A DNA stretch of 64,000 nucleotides. Origin: Armigeres subalbatus (Eukaryota; Arthropoda; Insecta; Diptera; Culicidae). This document shows positions 1 to 10,225 of this stretch, piece by piece. Position 1 is the stretch's first letter; each line of letters opens with the position of its first letter. Made by a program: the position numbers and the translations under genes. The notes under the pieces are model-generated. The model made no database searches. It was not told the DNA's origin and was given only the letters and a program-made list of their open reading frames with translations. The stretch covers positions 32,987-96,986 of the forward strand of contig NW_026943465.1 in the NCBI RefSeq assembly GCF_024139115.2, in the 5' to 3' direction.

Positions 1-60
1 ATCTTTGGATCAAAACGTAGGAAGAATGGAAAATGGTGAAACAGTTGTCATTCAGGACCA

Positions 61-300
61 CGTACAAAATCGTACTTAAGGAAGCCAACGCGCACTGGAA
101 GTTTTCGAAAAGAAAGTGCTGCGTATCATCTATGCTGGGGTGCAGATGGCGGACACTACTTGGAGCCACGAGCTACATCAGCTGTTGGGAAAATCATCCA
201 TCGTTCACACCGCGAAAATCCGGCGACTGCAATGGGCGATTTGCGGAACCTCCGTTGACTACTTACTTCAGTAGTTGAGGATGGCAAAAAGTCCGTACCC
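61..300 (+). pseudogene. RTE-type LINE C-terminal tail, decayed
   Basis: A broken frame reads LKEANA, then LEVFEKKVLRIIYAGVQ, SHELHQLLG and KIRRLQWA. This is the tail that follows the reverse transcriptase thumb in RTE-type LINEs (FERKVLRTILGGKQ...NHELYQ...GRLRWAG), and it can be compared directly with the better copy at 42658-43418. A frameshift lies near position 100 and similarity fades after about 300. The upstream part is outside the window or lost. It has no function now. Clade assignment rests on the match to the copy inside this window and on general knowledge of the family. Confidence 0.6.
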
Positions 301-594
301 AGTAGACCGACCCTTATCGAAAAAAGTGCAAAATGTTATGGTTTCGAAGCTGAAAAATGTTCGTATTAATGAAGAATCGAACCCCTTCAAATTTTTAAAC
401 TGGTTGGTGGACGCTAAGCGGTTCCTTAACGAACCTAAATCAATAGGAGTAGAGGTCACCTTCTACTGCATCATGCACACAGCTCTAGTGTACGCATCAT
501 AGGTATCTATTGCTCCTCATTAGTAATGGGCTTTCAGCAAACCCAAGGTGTTTGTAAACTATACGTTAATTACGAGATTTTGGAGGAGAAGGGG

Positions 595-780
595 CGTTTG
601 GCCGAAAACCATTTGGCCGATTGCCACTAGACCGAACAAACCATTAGGCTGAAACCCATCTGACCGAAAGGTCATTTGGTCGAATTAGTTATTTGGCCGA
701 ATAAGTCATTTGGCCGAACAATGCATTTTGCCGAACAAGTCATTCAGGAAAATGGTTATTCAGCCGAATTGTTAGGCCAA
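595..780. repeat. GGCCGAA minisatellite block
   Basis: Degenerate units of about 20 bp centred on CATTTGGCCGAA repeat across the block. The same motif recurs at 2815-2975, 17175-17205, 18545-18640 and densely inside the hAT-like element at 57838-61685. No coding potential is visible. Confidence 0.8.
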
Positions 781-836
781 ATAGGTCGTGTGACTTCTTA
801 CTTCTCCATCATTATTTCTCACTTCTCACTGCAAAA
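781..836. repeat. GTGAGAAG minisatellite, short block
   Basis: A short run of TCACTTCTCACT-type units directly abuts the GGCCGAA block. The larger version of this repeat is at 2170-2815. Confidence 0.65.
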
Positions 837-1051
837 GTGAAAAATCTGAAGTTAGAAGCAGGTATGGGAAAAATCGGTTCATTCAGCGTTATTTTTTTAC
901 TCACCTCTACACACAATCAGGCAACTGTACACGACCCCTTCCAATATTTGCAATTCCGATTGTCTGCCGTTTGGATTCAGCTAGTAACGAATCATGCCAA
1001 AAACAAACAGACAAAATTCATCTCCGAATCTTTCCCACAGATAGCAAATGA
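837..1051. other. Short unassigned spacer
   Basis: Non-repetitive sequence between the minisatellite and the SINE pair. A 94-codon open frame runs through it into the SINE copy, but its product matches nothing I know. Confidence 0.4.
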
Positions 1052-1264
1052 TTATGAAAACTCATATGTGGATATGTACGTTATGTGGAAGATATTGATT
1101 TGGAAAATGTATTGGAGGTAACCACTTTCCCTTCGATGGGACTCGAACCCATGACCCTACAGTACGCTAGACTGGTGCTTTAACCAACTAAGCTACGAAG
1201 GACCTCCGTCGGCCTTCGTAACCTAGCGGCTACTGAACGAGCTCGAGATTCCCAAATTGGACGC
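1052..1264 (-). mobile_element. tRNA-derived SINE, minus copy of an inverted pair
   Basis: Read on the minus strand this contains a pol III box A (TAGCTTAGTTGG) and box B (GGTTCGAGTCC) in a cloverleaf-like block whose anticodon loop would present AGC. It is nearly identical over 213 bp to the inverted copy at 1546-1758; the few differences include one in the acceptor-like stem and one in the 5' module. The 3' body and tail seen in the plus copy are absent here. A third, older copy is at 6340-6620. Confidence 0.7.
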
Positions 1265-1545
1265 GGTTTGGTTTTTCGCGGTGGTTTAATCCCCGGAAAT
1301 AGGCAATTAACTTTGATTGAACTGAGCCTGAGTTGCGTGCTCTTGCCTACGCAATGTGGTCGGGTCTGAGCTTGACGACCGACTGGCAAATAGCTTACAC
1401 AACCTCACTTGATCAGTACAGTTGCTGATGAAGAATGTGTACAGCCGCCAGACATTCTAAATACTCACGCTCCTCTAATGTGGACGTGTACCATACACAT
1501 GTGGAAGTGATGGCTTGAGAAATGGAATACGAGTGATTTGACTAT
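1265..1545. other. Spacer of the inverted SINE pair with a detached SINE tail
   Basis: This 281-bp loop separates the two SINE arms. At 1284-1323 it carries the SINE terminal motif (GGAAATAGGCAATTAAC) in plus orientation, the same orientation as the tail of the right-hand copy. That suggests rearrangement rather than two independent insertions. The rest is not recognised. Confidence 0.55.
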
Positions 1546-1826
1546 GCGTCCAATTTGGGAATCTCGAGCTCGTTCAGTAGCCGCTAGGTTGCGAAGGCCG
1601 ACGGAGGTCCTTCGTAGCTTAGTTGGTTAAAGCACCAGTCTAGCGTACTGTAGGGTCATGGGTTCGAGTCCCATCCAAGGGAAAGTGGTTACCTCCAATA
1701 CATTTTCCAAATCAATATCTTCCACATAACGTACATATCCACATATGAGTTTTCATAACATTGTAAATTAACGTCCAAGTCGGGTGGCTTAATCCCCGGA
1801 AATAGGCAATTAACTTTGATTGAACT
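1546..1826 (+). mobile_element. tRNA-derived SINE, full-length plus copy
   Basis: A conserved 5' module of about 65 bp precedes a tRNA-like block with box A at 1615-1626 and box B at 1661-1671, 34 bp apart. A body follows (GGTTACCTCCAATACATTTT onward) and then a tail with GGAAATAGGCAATTAAC. Finding the tRNA block inside the element rather than at its very 5' end is unusual for a simple tRNA SINE. The tRNA-like part resembles an alanine tRNA by anticodon, but it is a pseudo-tRNA inside a repeat and not a gene. I cannot name the family securely. Confidence 0.7.
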
Positions 1827-2169
1827 AGCAAATGATGCCTAGCCGAGTATTTGTTTACATTCCGTTCGCTAACGAATGAAATCGCAATTGAGTGGTGAGA
1901 AAGATTGAGGCTGCAAAACGAATCATTGAGTCTGAATTGAATCAATCTTCTGAATCCAACTCAGTGTTTTCTGCTGCACTCACTACTCATCGGTTCATTC
2001 TCATCTCTCGATTTCTTCTCGCACTATATAGTGGTTTCGCTTATTCCTGCTGGGGGCACTCAGTAAGTATGAATCGTTTGTTGATTCGCTGTTGGCTTGA
2101 GTAGCATTCATTTTGCAATCATGTGTTCGCTAATGGATTGGGGTTTTAAATTGGTGTGGTTCGTGGGAG
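1827..2169. other. Unassigned unique stretch
   Basis: No gene or repeat recognised. A short open frame at 1892-2104 lacks any known motif. Confidence 0.4.
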
Positions 2170-2815
2170 TGAGTGAGTTTTCCCAAGGCGGGTTAGAAGT
2201 AATGAGTGAGAAAAGAGGCGTCTCACTTCTCACTCCTAATGTCTCACTTCTCACCTATTCCTGAGAAAAGTGACTAGGTGTCTCACTTCTCACTTAGCAA
2301 CACTCATTTTTCACAATGAAAAGTGAGAAATGAGACATAATTAATCACTTCTCACTTTGCACTCCTCTCTTTCCACAGTAAGAAGTGTGAAATGATTAGT
2401 GAGAAAGGAAAAGTGAAACGTTGTTCTTCTCACTTTGCACTACTCATTTCTCACTTCCTACTGTAAAAAGTGAGAGGTACGAAATGAGTAGTGAGACGTC
2501 TCACTTAATTTTCACAGTGAGAAGTGTGAAATGATTAGTGAGAAGTGAGAAGTTAGACGTCCCACTTCGCACTTCTCACTTTTTACAGTGAGTAGTGAGA
2601 CGTCTCACTTCTCATTTGGCACTACTTACTTTTTACAGTGAAATGTAAGAAGAGAAAAATAAGAAGTGAGAAGTGAGAAATGAGACGTCTCACTTCTCAC
2701 TCCTCATTTCTTACTTCTTACTTCTCGAAAAGTGGGAAGAGCGAAGTAAGAAGAGAAACGACGTTTTTCGCAGTGAGAAGTGAGAAATGATGGTTGAGAA
2801 GTGAGAAGCAAGATG
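2170..2815. repeat. GTGAGAAG / TCACTTCTC minisatellite, main block
   Basis: About 640 bp of degenerate repeats built from GTGAGAAGTGAGAAATGAGA and its reverse complement, with many small palindromes such as GAGACGTCTC. Orientation flips repeatedly, so much of the block could fold on itself. Related short blocks lie at 781-836, 17095-17165 and 44140-44365. Confidence 0.85.
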
Positions 2816-2975
2816 TCAAATGACTTATTTAGTCAAATAAAATATTCGGCCGAACGACCTATTCGGCAAAATGTTTCATTCGACCAAATTACCTATTCGG
2901 CCAAATGACGTCTACGGCTGTATAACTCTTTTGGCCGAATGGTACTTTCGGTCTTCGATCAAGTGGCATTCGGTT
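2816..2975. repeat. GGCCGAA minisatellite block
   Basis: Degenerate units such as TATTCGGCCGAACGACC follow directly on the GTGAGAAG block. This repeats the pairing seen at 595-836 and 17095-17205. Confidence 0.8.
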
Positions 2976-3339
2976 TTCCCCGGTTTTGACATGATATAAC
3001 TAGCACTTATTATGATTTTTGTAAACAAAAATAATTTAAAAAAAATGCGGTTACTTTGAATTGCTAGCGACATTGCGCAGTTGTGCCTTTTGTCTGTTTA
3101 GTAGCTTTCAAAAGTGCAGCAAAATCAAATTTCCATGAAGTATTAGAAATTTTCCATAAAAAAAAATTTAAATTGCCAATAAAGAAATCAGGGCATAAGA
3201 ATTAAATAGAAAATTCCCACAAATATTGCAAAATTTCCATAAGCAATTGAGAAATTTTCTAAAAATAAAAATAAATTAGCACTTTGAAAAGCCAAAATTG
3301 CAATTATAAAATTGCAATTATAAAAGAAGAATTGAATCA

Positions 3340-3561
3340 TTTGTTTGAGAAACTGCATAAGTCCATTTTACACAATTTCGAGAAAACATCAAAAAACTGT
3401 TTTTGGACAAATTGGCACCGAACCTTCTGATTTCTTCGATACAGATCAATAGTTTTTGGCAAAACTCAACACCCTGAGGCACTTCCAGTGCAAAAACTGT
3501 AAGCAGTACTCCATAATTGCTCTTCAAAGTGCGTGGACATATGTAGTTTCTCAAACAAACG
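3340..3561. mobile_element. MITE-like element with TTGTTTGAGAAACT ends
   Basis: The left end reads TTGTTTGAGAAACTGCATAA and the right end carries its near-perfect complement (TAGTTTCTCAAACAAACG), giving inverted repeats of about 26 bp around a 170-bp interior. No target duplication is obvious and there is no coding capacity. A third copy of the same end motif at about 3674-3699 bounds a second unit. Confidence 0.6.
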
Positions 3562-3700
3562 AAAAAAATTTCATACATTCCTGAAAAAAAAAAATTTCGT
3601 ATTTTTTGCCAGAATACGTATTTTTGGAAGAGGATTCAGAATATATAAAAATCTCATTTTGGCCAAAAATGTTACATATGCAGTTTCTCAAACAAACGGT
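3543..3700 (+). repeat. Related repeat unit, also present inverted at 16.3 kb
   Basis: This 158-bp unit starts and ends with the CAGTTTCTCAAACAAACG motif in the same orientation. Its interior (CATACATTCCTGA, GAATACGTATTTTTGG, ATATAAAAATC) reappears in reverse complement at 16325-16490, showing a dispersed family. Confidence 0.6.
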
Positions 3701-4260
3701 TTAATTATCCATAAATAAATCAAAATGTTCCACTGAAAATATATTTTTTTAATAAATAAATAAATATGAACGATGAACAATTACAACATTTTGCACTATA
3801 TAAATCTTTTTTCATAAAAAATTAAATAATTTCCCCAAAATAATAAATAAACAGCAATAAAAAATAAGAAAATTTCCATAAAAAATACAAAAAAGTAATA
3901 AAATTGATAAAATTTTCCATGAACTTTAAACGCTTTTAAAGAAGAGGTCATCTATGGAAAAACTCTCACTTTTATTGTTTTTTTTTATATTTCTTTTAGA
4001 AATTATTGCTCTTTATTTTTTTTTGCATAAAATTTTTAATTTTTCGTGGAAAAAAATATTTTGTGGATAATTTTGGAATTGTTTATTGCTAAAATTGATT
4101 TATTATTGGAAATTTTGTATTTTTAATTTTGATTTTTTTTCTTTGGATTTTTTTTTTTATAATTGAAATTTTTGCTATATTTGTGGAAATTTCACATTTA
4201 TTTATTGTTTATCATTATTTGTTTATACATTTGGAAAATTTGTAATTTTTTAGGGGGAGT

Positions 4261-4842
4261 TTTTATTTTAGCCTTACTTTTTGGAAGCCTGCTTTGTTCA
4301 GTTCTGTAAATCTTTTTTTACCTTTATTAACGAAACTTTCAGCACAAGATTGGCTCGTCTCGTAAGTTCTGTAAATTGTTTTTTTTCGTTTTTCCTTTCT
4401 ACATAAAAACATAAAACGAAACGTGGCACAACTGAGCACTTTCGCTTGATGAGCTGGCTACCATGAAAACTATGGAATTTTTCATAATATTGGGTTTTGG
4501 GATTAGCTTTTTGACCAACCAGTAAATAAGTGGAGCACAAATCACAAATCAAAGGGATCGTGATCGAGAAATTGTAATCATTCTGATCAAAGATCACACG
4601 GAGCGAGCTATTAAGCTCATGGCAGATTAAAATAGGCATATGAGCAAAAAAGAAAACGATTTACAAGACTCTAAACACAGCAGACTTTCGAAAGAAGCGA
4701 TCGAACAAACAAAAGGCAACTCTAAGCAATTTCGTAAGTAATTCGGAGTAAATGCTATTGCTATTATCAACAACAAAAAATCATGTATGATGACACATTG
4801 AAGTTGCTGAAAGCTCGTTACTAACGAACATCATATCGATAC
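4261..4842. other. Unassigned, probable repeat-derived stretch
   Basis: Contains two imperfect direct copies of a phrase ending in AGTTCTGTAAAT (about 4299 and 4362) around TTAACGAAACTTTCAGC. A 113-codon minus-strand frame (4298-4639) shows no recognisable domain. It may be a non-coding part of a retrotransposon, but I cannot prove that. Confidence 0.35.
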
Positions 4843-5710
4843 CATATATGCTGCCGTAATCTGAAAAAGTGACATATGCGCCATTTTACACATGTATGTT
4901 GTTTCCATTTTTCTGTTGAAGAGTACGATTGGTACTGGAGGAGGTTCGGTTGTGGGCACCGTTCGGTTATGGGCACCCCTATGACAGATAAGAGATGCTG
5001 TCATTCTGACAACCGTCATTTGTTTGCTATAATAGCATGATGTTTTATGCTCAATATCAAACCGGATGGGCATCTCTACTTTGAACTAGAAACAAATAAA
5101 TTTTTCGTACAAGAAAAACAACACGAAAGTTTTTTTTTTGGCCTTTTTCAAAGTGTCATAAATTAAAGGATTTAATTCAAAAAGTGAGTTCTAATGCGTA
5201 TTTACACAGTAAATTTAATCTATTTTGAGGCCCAATGTCGATTGCGCGAATTTTTTTTTCTTCTCGTTCCAAAAAGGCATCCTCCTTAATGCACCGAGGG
5301 AGGCATCTTCACTGCTAGGTGAATTGATTTGAGTTTTTTTAGCGTCTCCTGGCTTTTAGAATGAATAAACTATTCCTTGTCTTTAAATCTGGGTGGTTTT
5401 TATTCATGCTTCTTTATTTTTAGCTAAGTTTTCAAGGGGCCCTCCTTAGCCGTGCGGTAAGACGCGCGGCTACAAGGCAAGACCATGCTGAGGGTGGCTG
5501 GGTTCGATTCCCGGTGCCGGTCTAGGCAATTTTCGGATTGGAAATTGTCTCGACTTCCCTGGGCATAAAAGTATCATCGTGTTAGCCTCATAATATACGA
5601 ATGCAAAAATGGTAACTTGGCTTAGAAACCTCGCAGTTAATAACTGTGGAAGTGCTTAATGAACACTAAGCTGCGAGGCGGCTCTGTCCCAGTGTGGGAT
5701 GTAATGCCAA

Positions 5711-5748
<38 letters not shown>

Positions 5749-6044
5749 TTTCAAGGGTGCCCACAACCGAACCACGAAATGAAAATGTCCAAAAATGTCA
5801 AATTTTCTAAATTGTCAATATTTTTTTCTAAATCGATGAAATCATATTAATTTCTTTGCTAGTAGTAAGGTTATAAGTTTAGCTTTCGATTGCTATGCAA
5901 ATGTCGACATAAGATCAACCAAGGCCAAAGTTATGGACCAAACACAAAAGGGTGCCCACAATCGAACCTCCTCCCCTACTCGTTAACACAATTTTTTTGG
6001 AAAATGGCGTATACGTCACTTTGCCAGATTACGGCAGTATGGCG
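4843..6044. mobile_element. Fold-back element with about 110-bp inverted ends
   Basis: The left end (CTGCCGTAATCTG, GTGACATATGCGCCATTTT, then GGAGGAGGTTCGGTTGTGGG) is mirrored at the right end by its diverged reverse complement (5940-6041). The phrase GTGCCCACAACCGAACC occurs again at 5757 and inverted at 4944-4978. The interior has no transposase. A Feilai SINE at 5437-5744 is nested inside with its own target duplication, so this element is older than that SINE. Confidence 0.65.
5437..5744 (+). mobile_element. Feilai-type SINE, full length, with target duplication
   Basis: Starts with a tRNA-related head (CCTCCTTAGCCGTGCGGTAA; box B GGTTCGATTCC at 5501-5511), continues into the body typical of this Aedes family (CTCGACTTCCCTGGGCATAA, GTGGAAGTGCTTAATGAAC) and ends in about eleven GAA units. 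The 13-bp word AAGTTTTCAAGGG occurs at 5426-5438 and again at 5745-5757, a clean target-site duplication. Family naming is from memory of the Feilai consensus. Other copies: 23918-24112, 42029-42123 and 58526-58722. Confidence 0.88.
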
Positions 6045-6339
6045 CATGTTGCGGGACCTCAGCTGGTTACGTAATCGCAGTAGCAGTACGTCTCTTCACT
6101 TCATAGGAAACGTCATTGTCATGTCATGTAACAGGCGTCCCAAGGTAATAAAAATACTCCAACAACTTCAAACACATCCCCATCAAGCACTACCTCAACA
6201 CCAACACCACACGGTCCACGTCAATTTCAACCCGCAACCATGTACTTTGGCTTGGTGGAGGTAATTGTTAAGCCAATCTTCGCCGTCTTTCTCTTCAGTG
6301 TAACAAAAGCATACACTATTGCTAAAATAGTTTAATAGT
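6045..6339. other. Unassigned stretch
   Basis: No gene recognised. CA-rich words appear around 6170-6240. It separates the fold-back element from a SINE. Confidence 0.35.
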
Positions 6340-6620
6340 TAAAAATTATACATTCAAAGTTAATTGCCTATATGAGCCACCCGGAGTGGAAATTAATTAC
6401 TATGTCTGAGACTTGATTATGCATATGTACAACATGTGATAGATTTAGTTCGGAAAAGGTATTGGAGGGTAACCGCCCCTTCGGTGGGGTTTGATCCCAC
6501 GACCCCAGTTCGCATGACAGGTGCTTTCCCTACTAAGCTACGAAGGTCCTCCGTCGTCCACCGCAGCTTAGCGGGTACTGATGAAATCAAATTCCCAGCA
6601 CCAGGTACCAGCCGATCTCT
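6340..6620 (-). mobile_element. tRNA-derived SINE, diverged copy
   Basis: On the minus strand this repeats the plan of 1546-1826: 5' module ending ACGGAGGACC, box A TAGCTTAGTAGG, a degraded box B (GGATCAAACCC), body GGTTACCCTCCAATACC and tail ATAGGCAATTAACTTTGA. The anticodon loop would present TGC. The broken box B suggests it can no longer be transcribed by pol III. Confidence 0.68.
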
Positions 6621-8229
6621 CGCAATACATTTTCAGAACTAACTCTCGCAAATGTATTTTTGTACACATGTCAACCAAGTAGGATGAGTATTTAGTATTG
6701 CCCGGCTAAATTATAAGCAAACTTAGATTTTTATATGTCGGAATTTTCTCTTTTTTTTTGTTTTTGGCTACTTATAGTTTGGCTACGTATAGTTCATTAT
6801 CTTGTCTACTTTCTTCTGGTGTTTAGTTTGGCAGATTTTATGGAATATAAGTTAAGTTTTATGCATTTTTCCTTCATACGGATTTCAGGTGTTTGCACAA
6901 CACAGTTTCAAGTAGTTTTTTCAAATTTCGCATCAATATCCAAATTAAATCCATTGAATATGGTCTTTATACTAATTTATCTAGCATTACACGTGTCAAA
7001 GCTTGAAATATTGTAACCGCAGAAGAATTAGAGGCATTTGAAATTCACAGGGTGTCGAGCCCTCGTTTTCATTTATTTAACATGATTTTTACTTTATTTA
7101 ATCAGTTTTGGCCTATGTCTAGGATTCTTGACGAATTTTTATGCCACGCTGGTATAATTTTTTCATTATTTACCTACATAAAGTTTGTCAGTTTTTCGAG
7201 GTTTTCTAACCTTCGCAACATATTTGCAACCACTTCTTGACGACAAGACTAGCATTTCTATACACTTCCAATGAAGTTCGACTGATCTAACAGCTCCACA
7301 TTTTTTTTTTACCATGTGATTTTTCAAAAAAAAGGCGCCCTAAAAATGGTCAATTTGTGCAAGTCAATTATTCTGACCCAAAATAGAAGCTAAATATTTC
7401 CTAAATTTGACGCAAAAAGTTCGGAAAAATTACATCATGTTCATTAAATGGATATTATCTATTACATTACATGCATGCAAAATGCCGACTATTTTTAATG
7501 TGCTTATTATTTCTGGAACAGTCTATATTATCACATCGACACTCAAATTATATGTTTATTCTTGGCTAGTAGTGGTGTCGGTTATAATATGAAAAAGATT
7601 GGTATCAACGGTGTTCAGAAGCGATTAAAAATCGCGTCACATTTAAAAAAAATAACTTCGAGATAAAACTTTCGAGAAAACAGATAGTTAGTGCCTAGTC
7701 CACTATAAGATGTCAGGACCATGACTTTGTCAATTATTGGAACAATGGTGGATCGGAATATTTAACTACTGAAAATAAACCTCGCAAACTCGTAATCTAT
7801 AATACACGATTGGTAAAAGGAATCGATACTTAGTTCATTTGCAGCCAAATAATTGCTGTGTACATCAGTGCTCAGATCTAGATAGGAGCATCGTTAGTCA
7901 ATAGATGGAACGTAAATCACTTTTACTACAGGTAGCACATTGTTCAGGCTATTGAATCAAATCAGTAGCTTTTTGTTGGTAATTGCTGCCAAATACATAA
8001 CTGTATAGTCAATATGCATTGTTCACGAAAATATGTGTTCATGTGCTGTTTCCCATTCCCAATTAGAGGCCAACCATGATTCGTGTGTGGATTACAGTAG
8101 ATTTACTTGTACGCTAGTAGTGTAGTTCCTTTCAATTCGTAGACCAAATCGCTGGTAATTTTAAAGAATCGACACTGCCCAACTGCTTCCGGACTTAGCA
8201 ATGTCGATTTGCCTTCGATTGAAGCCCAA
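6621..8229. other. Gene-free AT-rich stretch
   Basis: I see no gene, RNA or transposon here. The short open frames (6735-7016, 7052-7240, 7407-7592) are hydrophobic AT-driven frames without motifs. Confidence 0.5.
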
Positions 8230-8710
8230 CTGAATATCAATCACGACCAACAATGCTCAATATCGTCCCGCCCCAGGGAGTCGATAACAAAAGAAGTTTC
8301 CACTCTTCCTCCCCCACTGCGAAGGCGTCCGAATATTTAAGAATCGAAAGGCCATCAATTCACGCCAGGGTACCGCCCGCTAGTCGTCACGCTGACATCC
8401 GCTGCAGCAGTGCTGTTATCGAGAGCTGCGGGCAGTAGCGTGCGCCTCCATTGTTGTTCAATCCTTTCACTGACTTCCCCGGAGCTGCTGCCGAGACCGG
8501 GCCACCGCTAACGGGGGTCCCAGCAAGGGGTCATAAACAAAAGATTGCAGCTGTAAATTTCATTTCTCGTCGGTGCGGATCAGTGGGGGGAAGATCCAGT
8601 GGGGATAGCAGGAGTTTCGGAAAACAAATTGCACACTTTGTGCAATCAATTCGTTTCGGAAGCGCGTCAGCTGGGTGCTCGGGATATTGAGAGCTCACAT
8701 TCGCTTCCGC
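8230..8710. other. GC-rich island, candidate regulatory DNA
   Basis: About 480 bp clearly richer in G and C than its surroundings and free of recognised repeats. It holds E-box words (CAGCTG at 8548-8553 and again near 8668) and a 17-nt palindrome TTGCACACTTTGTGCAA near 8630. Open frames on both strands (8253-8438 plus, 8531-8944 minus) have no known domain. A conserved enhancer or a non-coding exon would look like this, but the sequence alone does not decide. Confidence 0.3.
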
Positions 8711-9565
8711 GAGCTGGTCGTTGGTCATTGTACGAGTTAATTGTTGAAGGCGGTGATTGAATGTAATAATTGGTGCGAGATGGTTTGCCACGGAAAATGT
8801 AATAAATATTGGATGATAACTGCTGAATGCAATTTTAATTAATTGGTTTTGGAAATGGAAGTTAGTGTTTCTGCAGACTTGGGAAATTAAATTGGACATC
8901 TCTCTGCAAATTATTGAACATTGATTTTTATTCAACTGGGTCATATGCTCAACGTAGATGATTTTTTTTTATATGTTTTTAACAGATCGCTTAATAATTC
9001 ATTTAGCGACTGAATAAATAATCAATTACTTCCATGAGCGCGATGAAAATAAATTTCACACGTGCGTATTTCTTGTCATCGAGCATATTGTGTTTTGCGA
9101 TAGAATAAATACTACTATGAGAACTTTTCAAGGAAGCAGTTTTACAGATTGGCTTCATAAGCAGTGCAATCATAGTATTTGATTCATTGGGCTACCATGG
9201 AGCGACCAAAACTACCTAAGTAGCAAAATTGTTGGTTTTTCTAAGGCCAGTACCTATCTGGTGATTATCTTTGGCTACGACGAAGAAAAGTAATTATAAA
9301 AATTTCGAAAATTGTGCAAACTTCCGCTAAAAAATCGTATTGAAAGGAATCAACTTACTGAACTAAATAAATATATCCAAACTATCCATAAAGAAATAAT
9401 GTCAAAATTATGGAAAGTATAGAAAATTATATAAAGTACAATAATATTTCAACCATATGTATAACTGAAGCCCATATATCATGTAAAAAGTTTACAAAAT
9501 ATTGAATCTTCCTTTCCAAAAGTAAAAAAAAAATCGACGAATATTTTGATCCGCTTCTAACTTAC
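8711..9565. other. Gene-free AT-rich stretch
   Basis: No feature recognised apart from simple A/T runs. Confidence 0.45.
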
Positions 9566-9907
9566 CCCTCTCTTCAATGTACTGCTTTCTCTACTATTGC
9601 CACCCACTTGACTGCATACCCACTACTTTCCGAGTGCTGTTCGACCCTTAACAAGCAACCACATCTTCTTCCGTTCCGGTTACAGTCGATCATCTGCATC
9701 TACTTCTACTTTGCTCTCTTGATGTGCACCAGATTTCCATTGAAGTACCTCTCTTGTTAACTTGCTTTCCACCTTCACCACTTTCCAACTGCTAAGTACC
9801 TGCCCGGCAAGTCTGTTAAACGGAAACACTTTTTGATTAAACTCTCCATCATGTGTGCTTTCGTGATCCATCTAGCCTGGACTTTTTTTCCCTTTCTGTT
9901 CCTTTGC
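9566..9907 (-). other. Possible minus-strand exon (non-coding or UTR)
   Basis: On the minus strand a strong acceptor (TTCATATATTTACAG with a pyrimidine-leaning, AG-free lead and a TTGAC branch-like word) ends at 9908, and a strong donor (GGG then GTAAGT) begins at 9565. The 342-bp interval is purine-rich on this strand and stands out from its AT-rich surroundings. All three frames contain stops; the longest frame starts at an ATG at 9871 and gives 63 residues ending at 9680, with no known motif. A non-coding or 5' UTR exon is possible, but chance splice-site matches cannot be excluded. Confidence 0.22.
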
Positions 9908-10225
9908 CTGTAAATATATGAATGTCAATGAATAAACACGTGAGAGCGCAAAATGTAAGTGTGCTTAAGTCTTGTGAAGCGTGTAAACATCAGTAAATGA
10001 ATTTACGTTTAATTTTCAGATTCAGGTTTGAATGGTAATATTTTCGTCATGTGCACTAATTTTTTTTTAATGTGAGAACTTCTTATTATAATGATCTCTT
10101 CGGCAGTATAGTAGTTTGTAAACCACACTGCATTTTTAAAGAACTCGTCACTATTTCTGGCAACCAACACCAGAAATCAACTTTATATTGAAGTAAATGA
10201 TTTATGTTTAATTTCATAAGCTAAG
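9908..10225. other. Gene-free stretch
   Basis: Nothing recognised. It is intronic in appearance and AT-rich. Confidence 0.4.

Larger units (their letters stand above)
2976..4260. other. AT-rich non-coding stretch
   Basis: Long A and T runs with recurring phrases like AAATTTCCATAAA; very low GC and no coding potential. It contains a small TIR element at 3340-3561 and a related unit at 3543-3700, annotated separately. Confidence 0.7.

Noticed and set aside
1600..1680. Functional tRNA-Ala gene (also 1125-1205 and 6470-6560)
   Set aside because: Good box A and B, but the block sits inside a repeated SINE, with a mismatched anticodon stem and repeat-shared flanks.
8531..8944. 137-codon minus-strand open frame as a gene
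   Set aside because: No domain, no splice or promoter support, and its N-terminal half is AT-driven.
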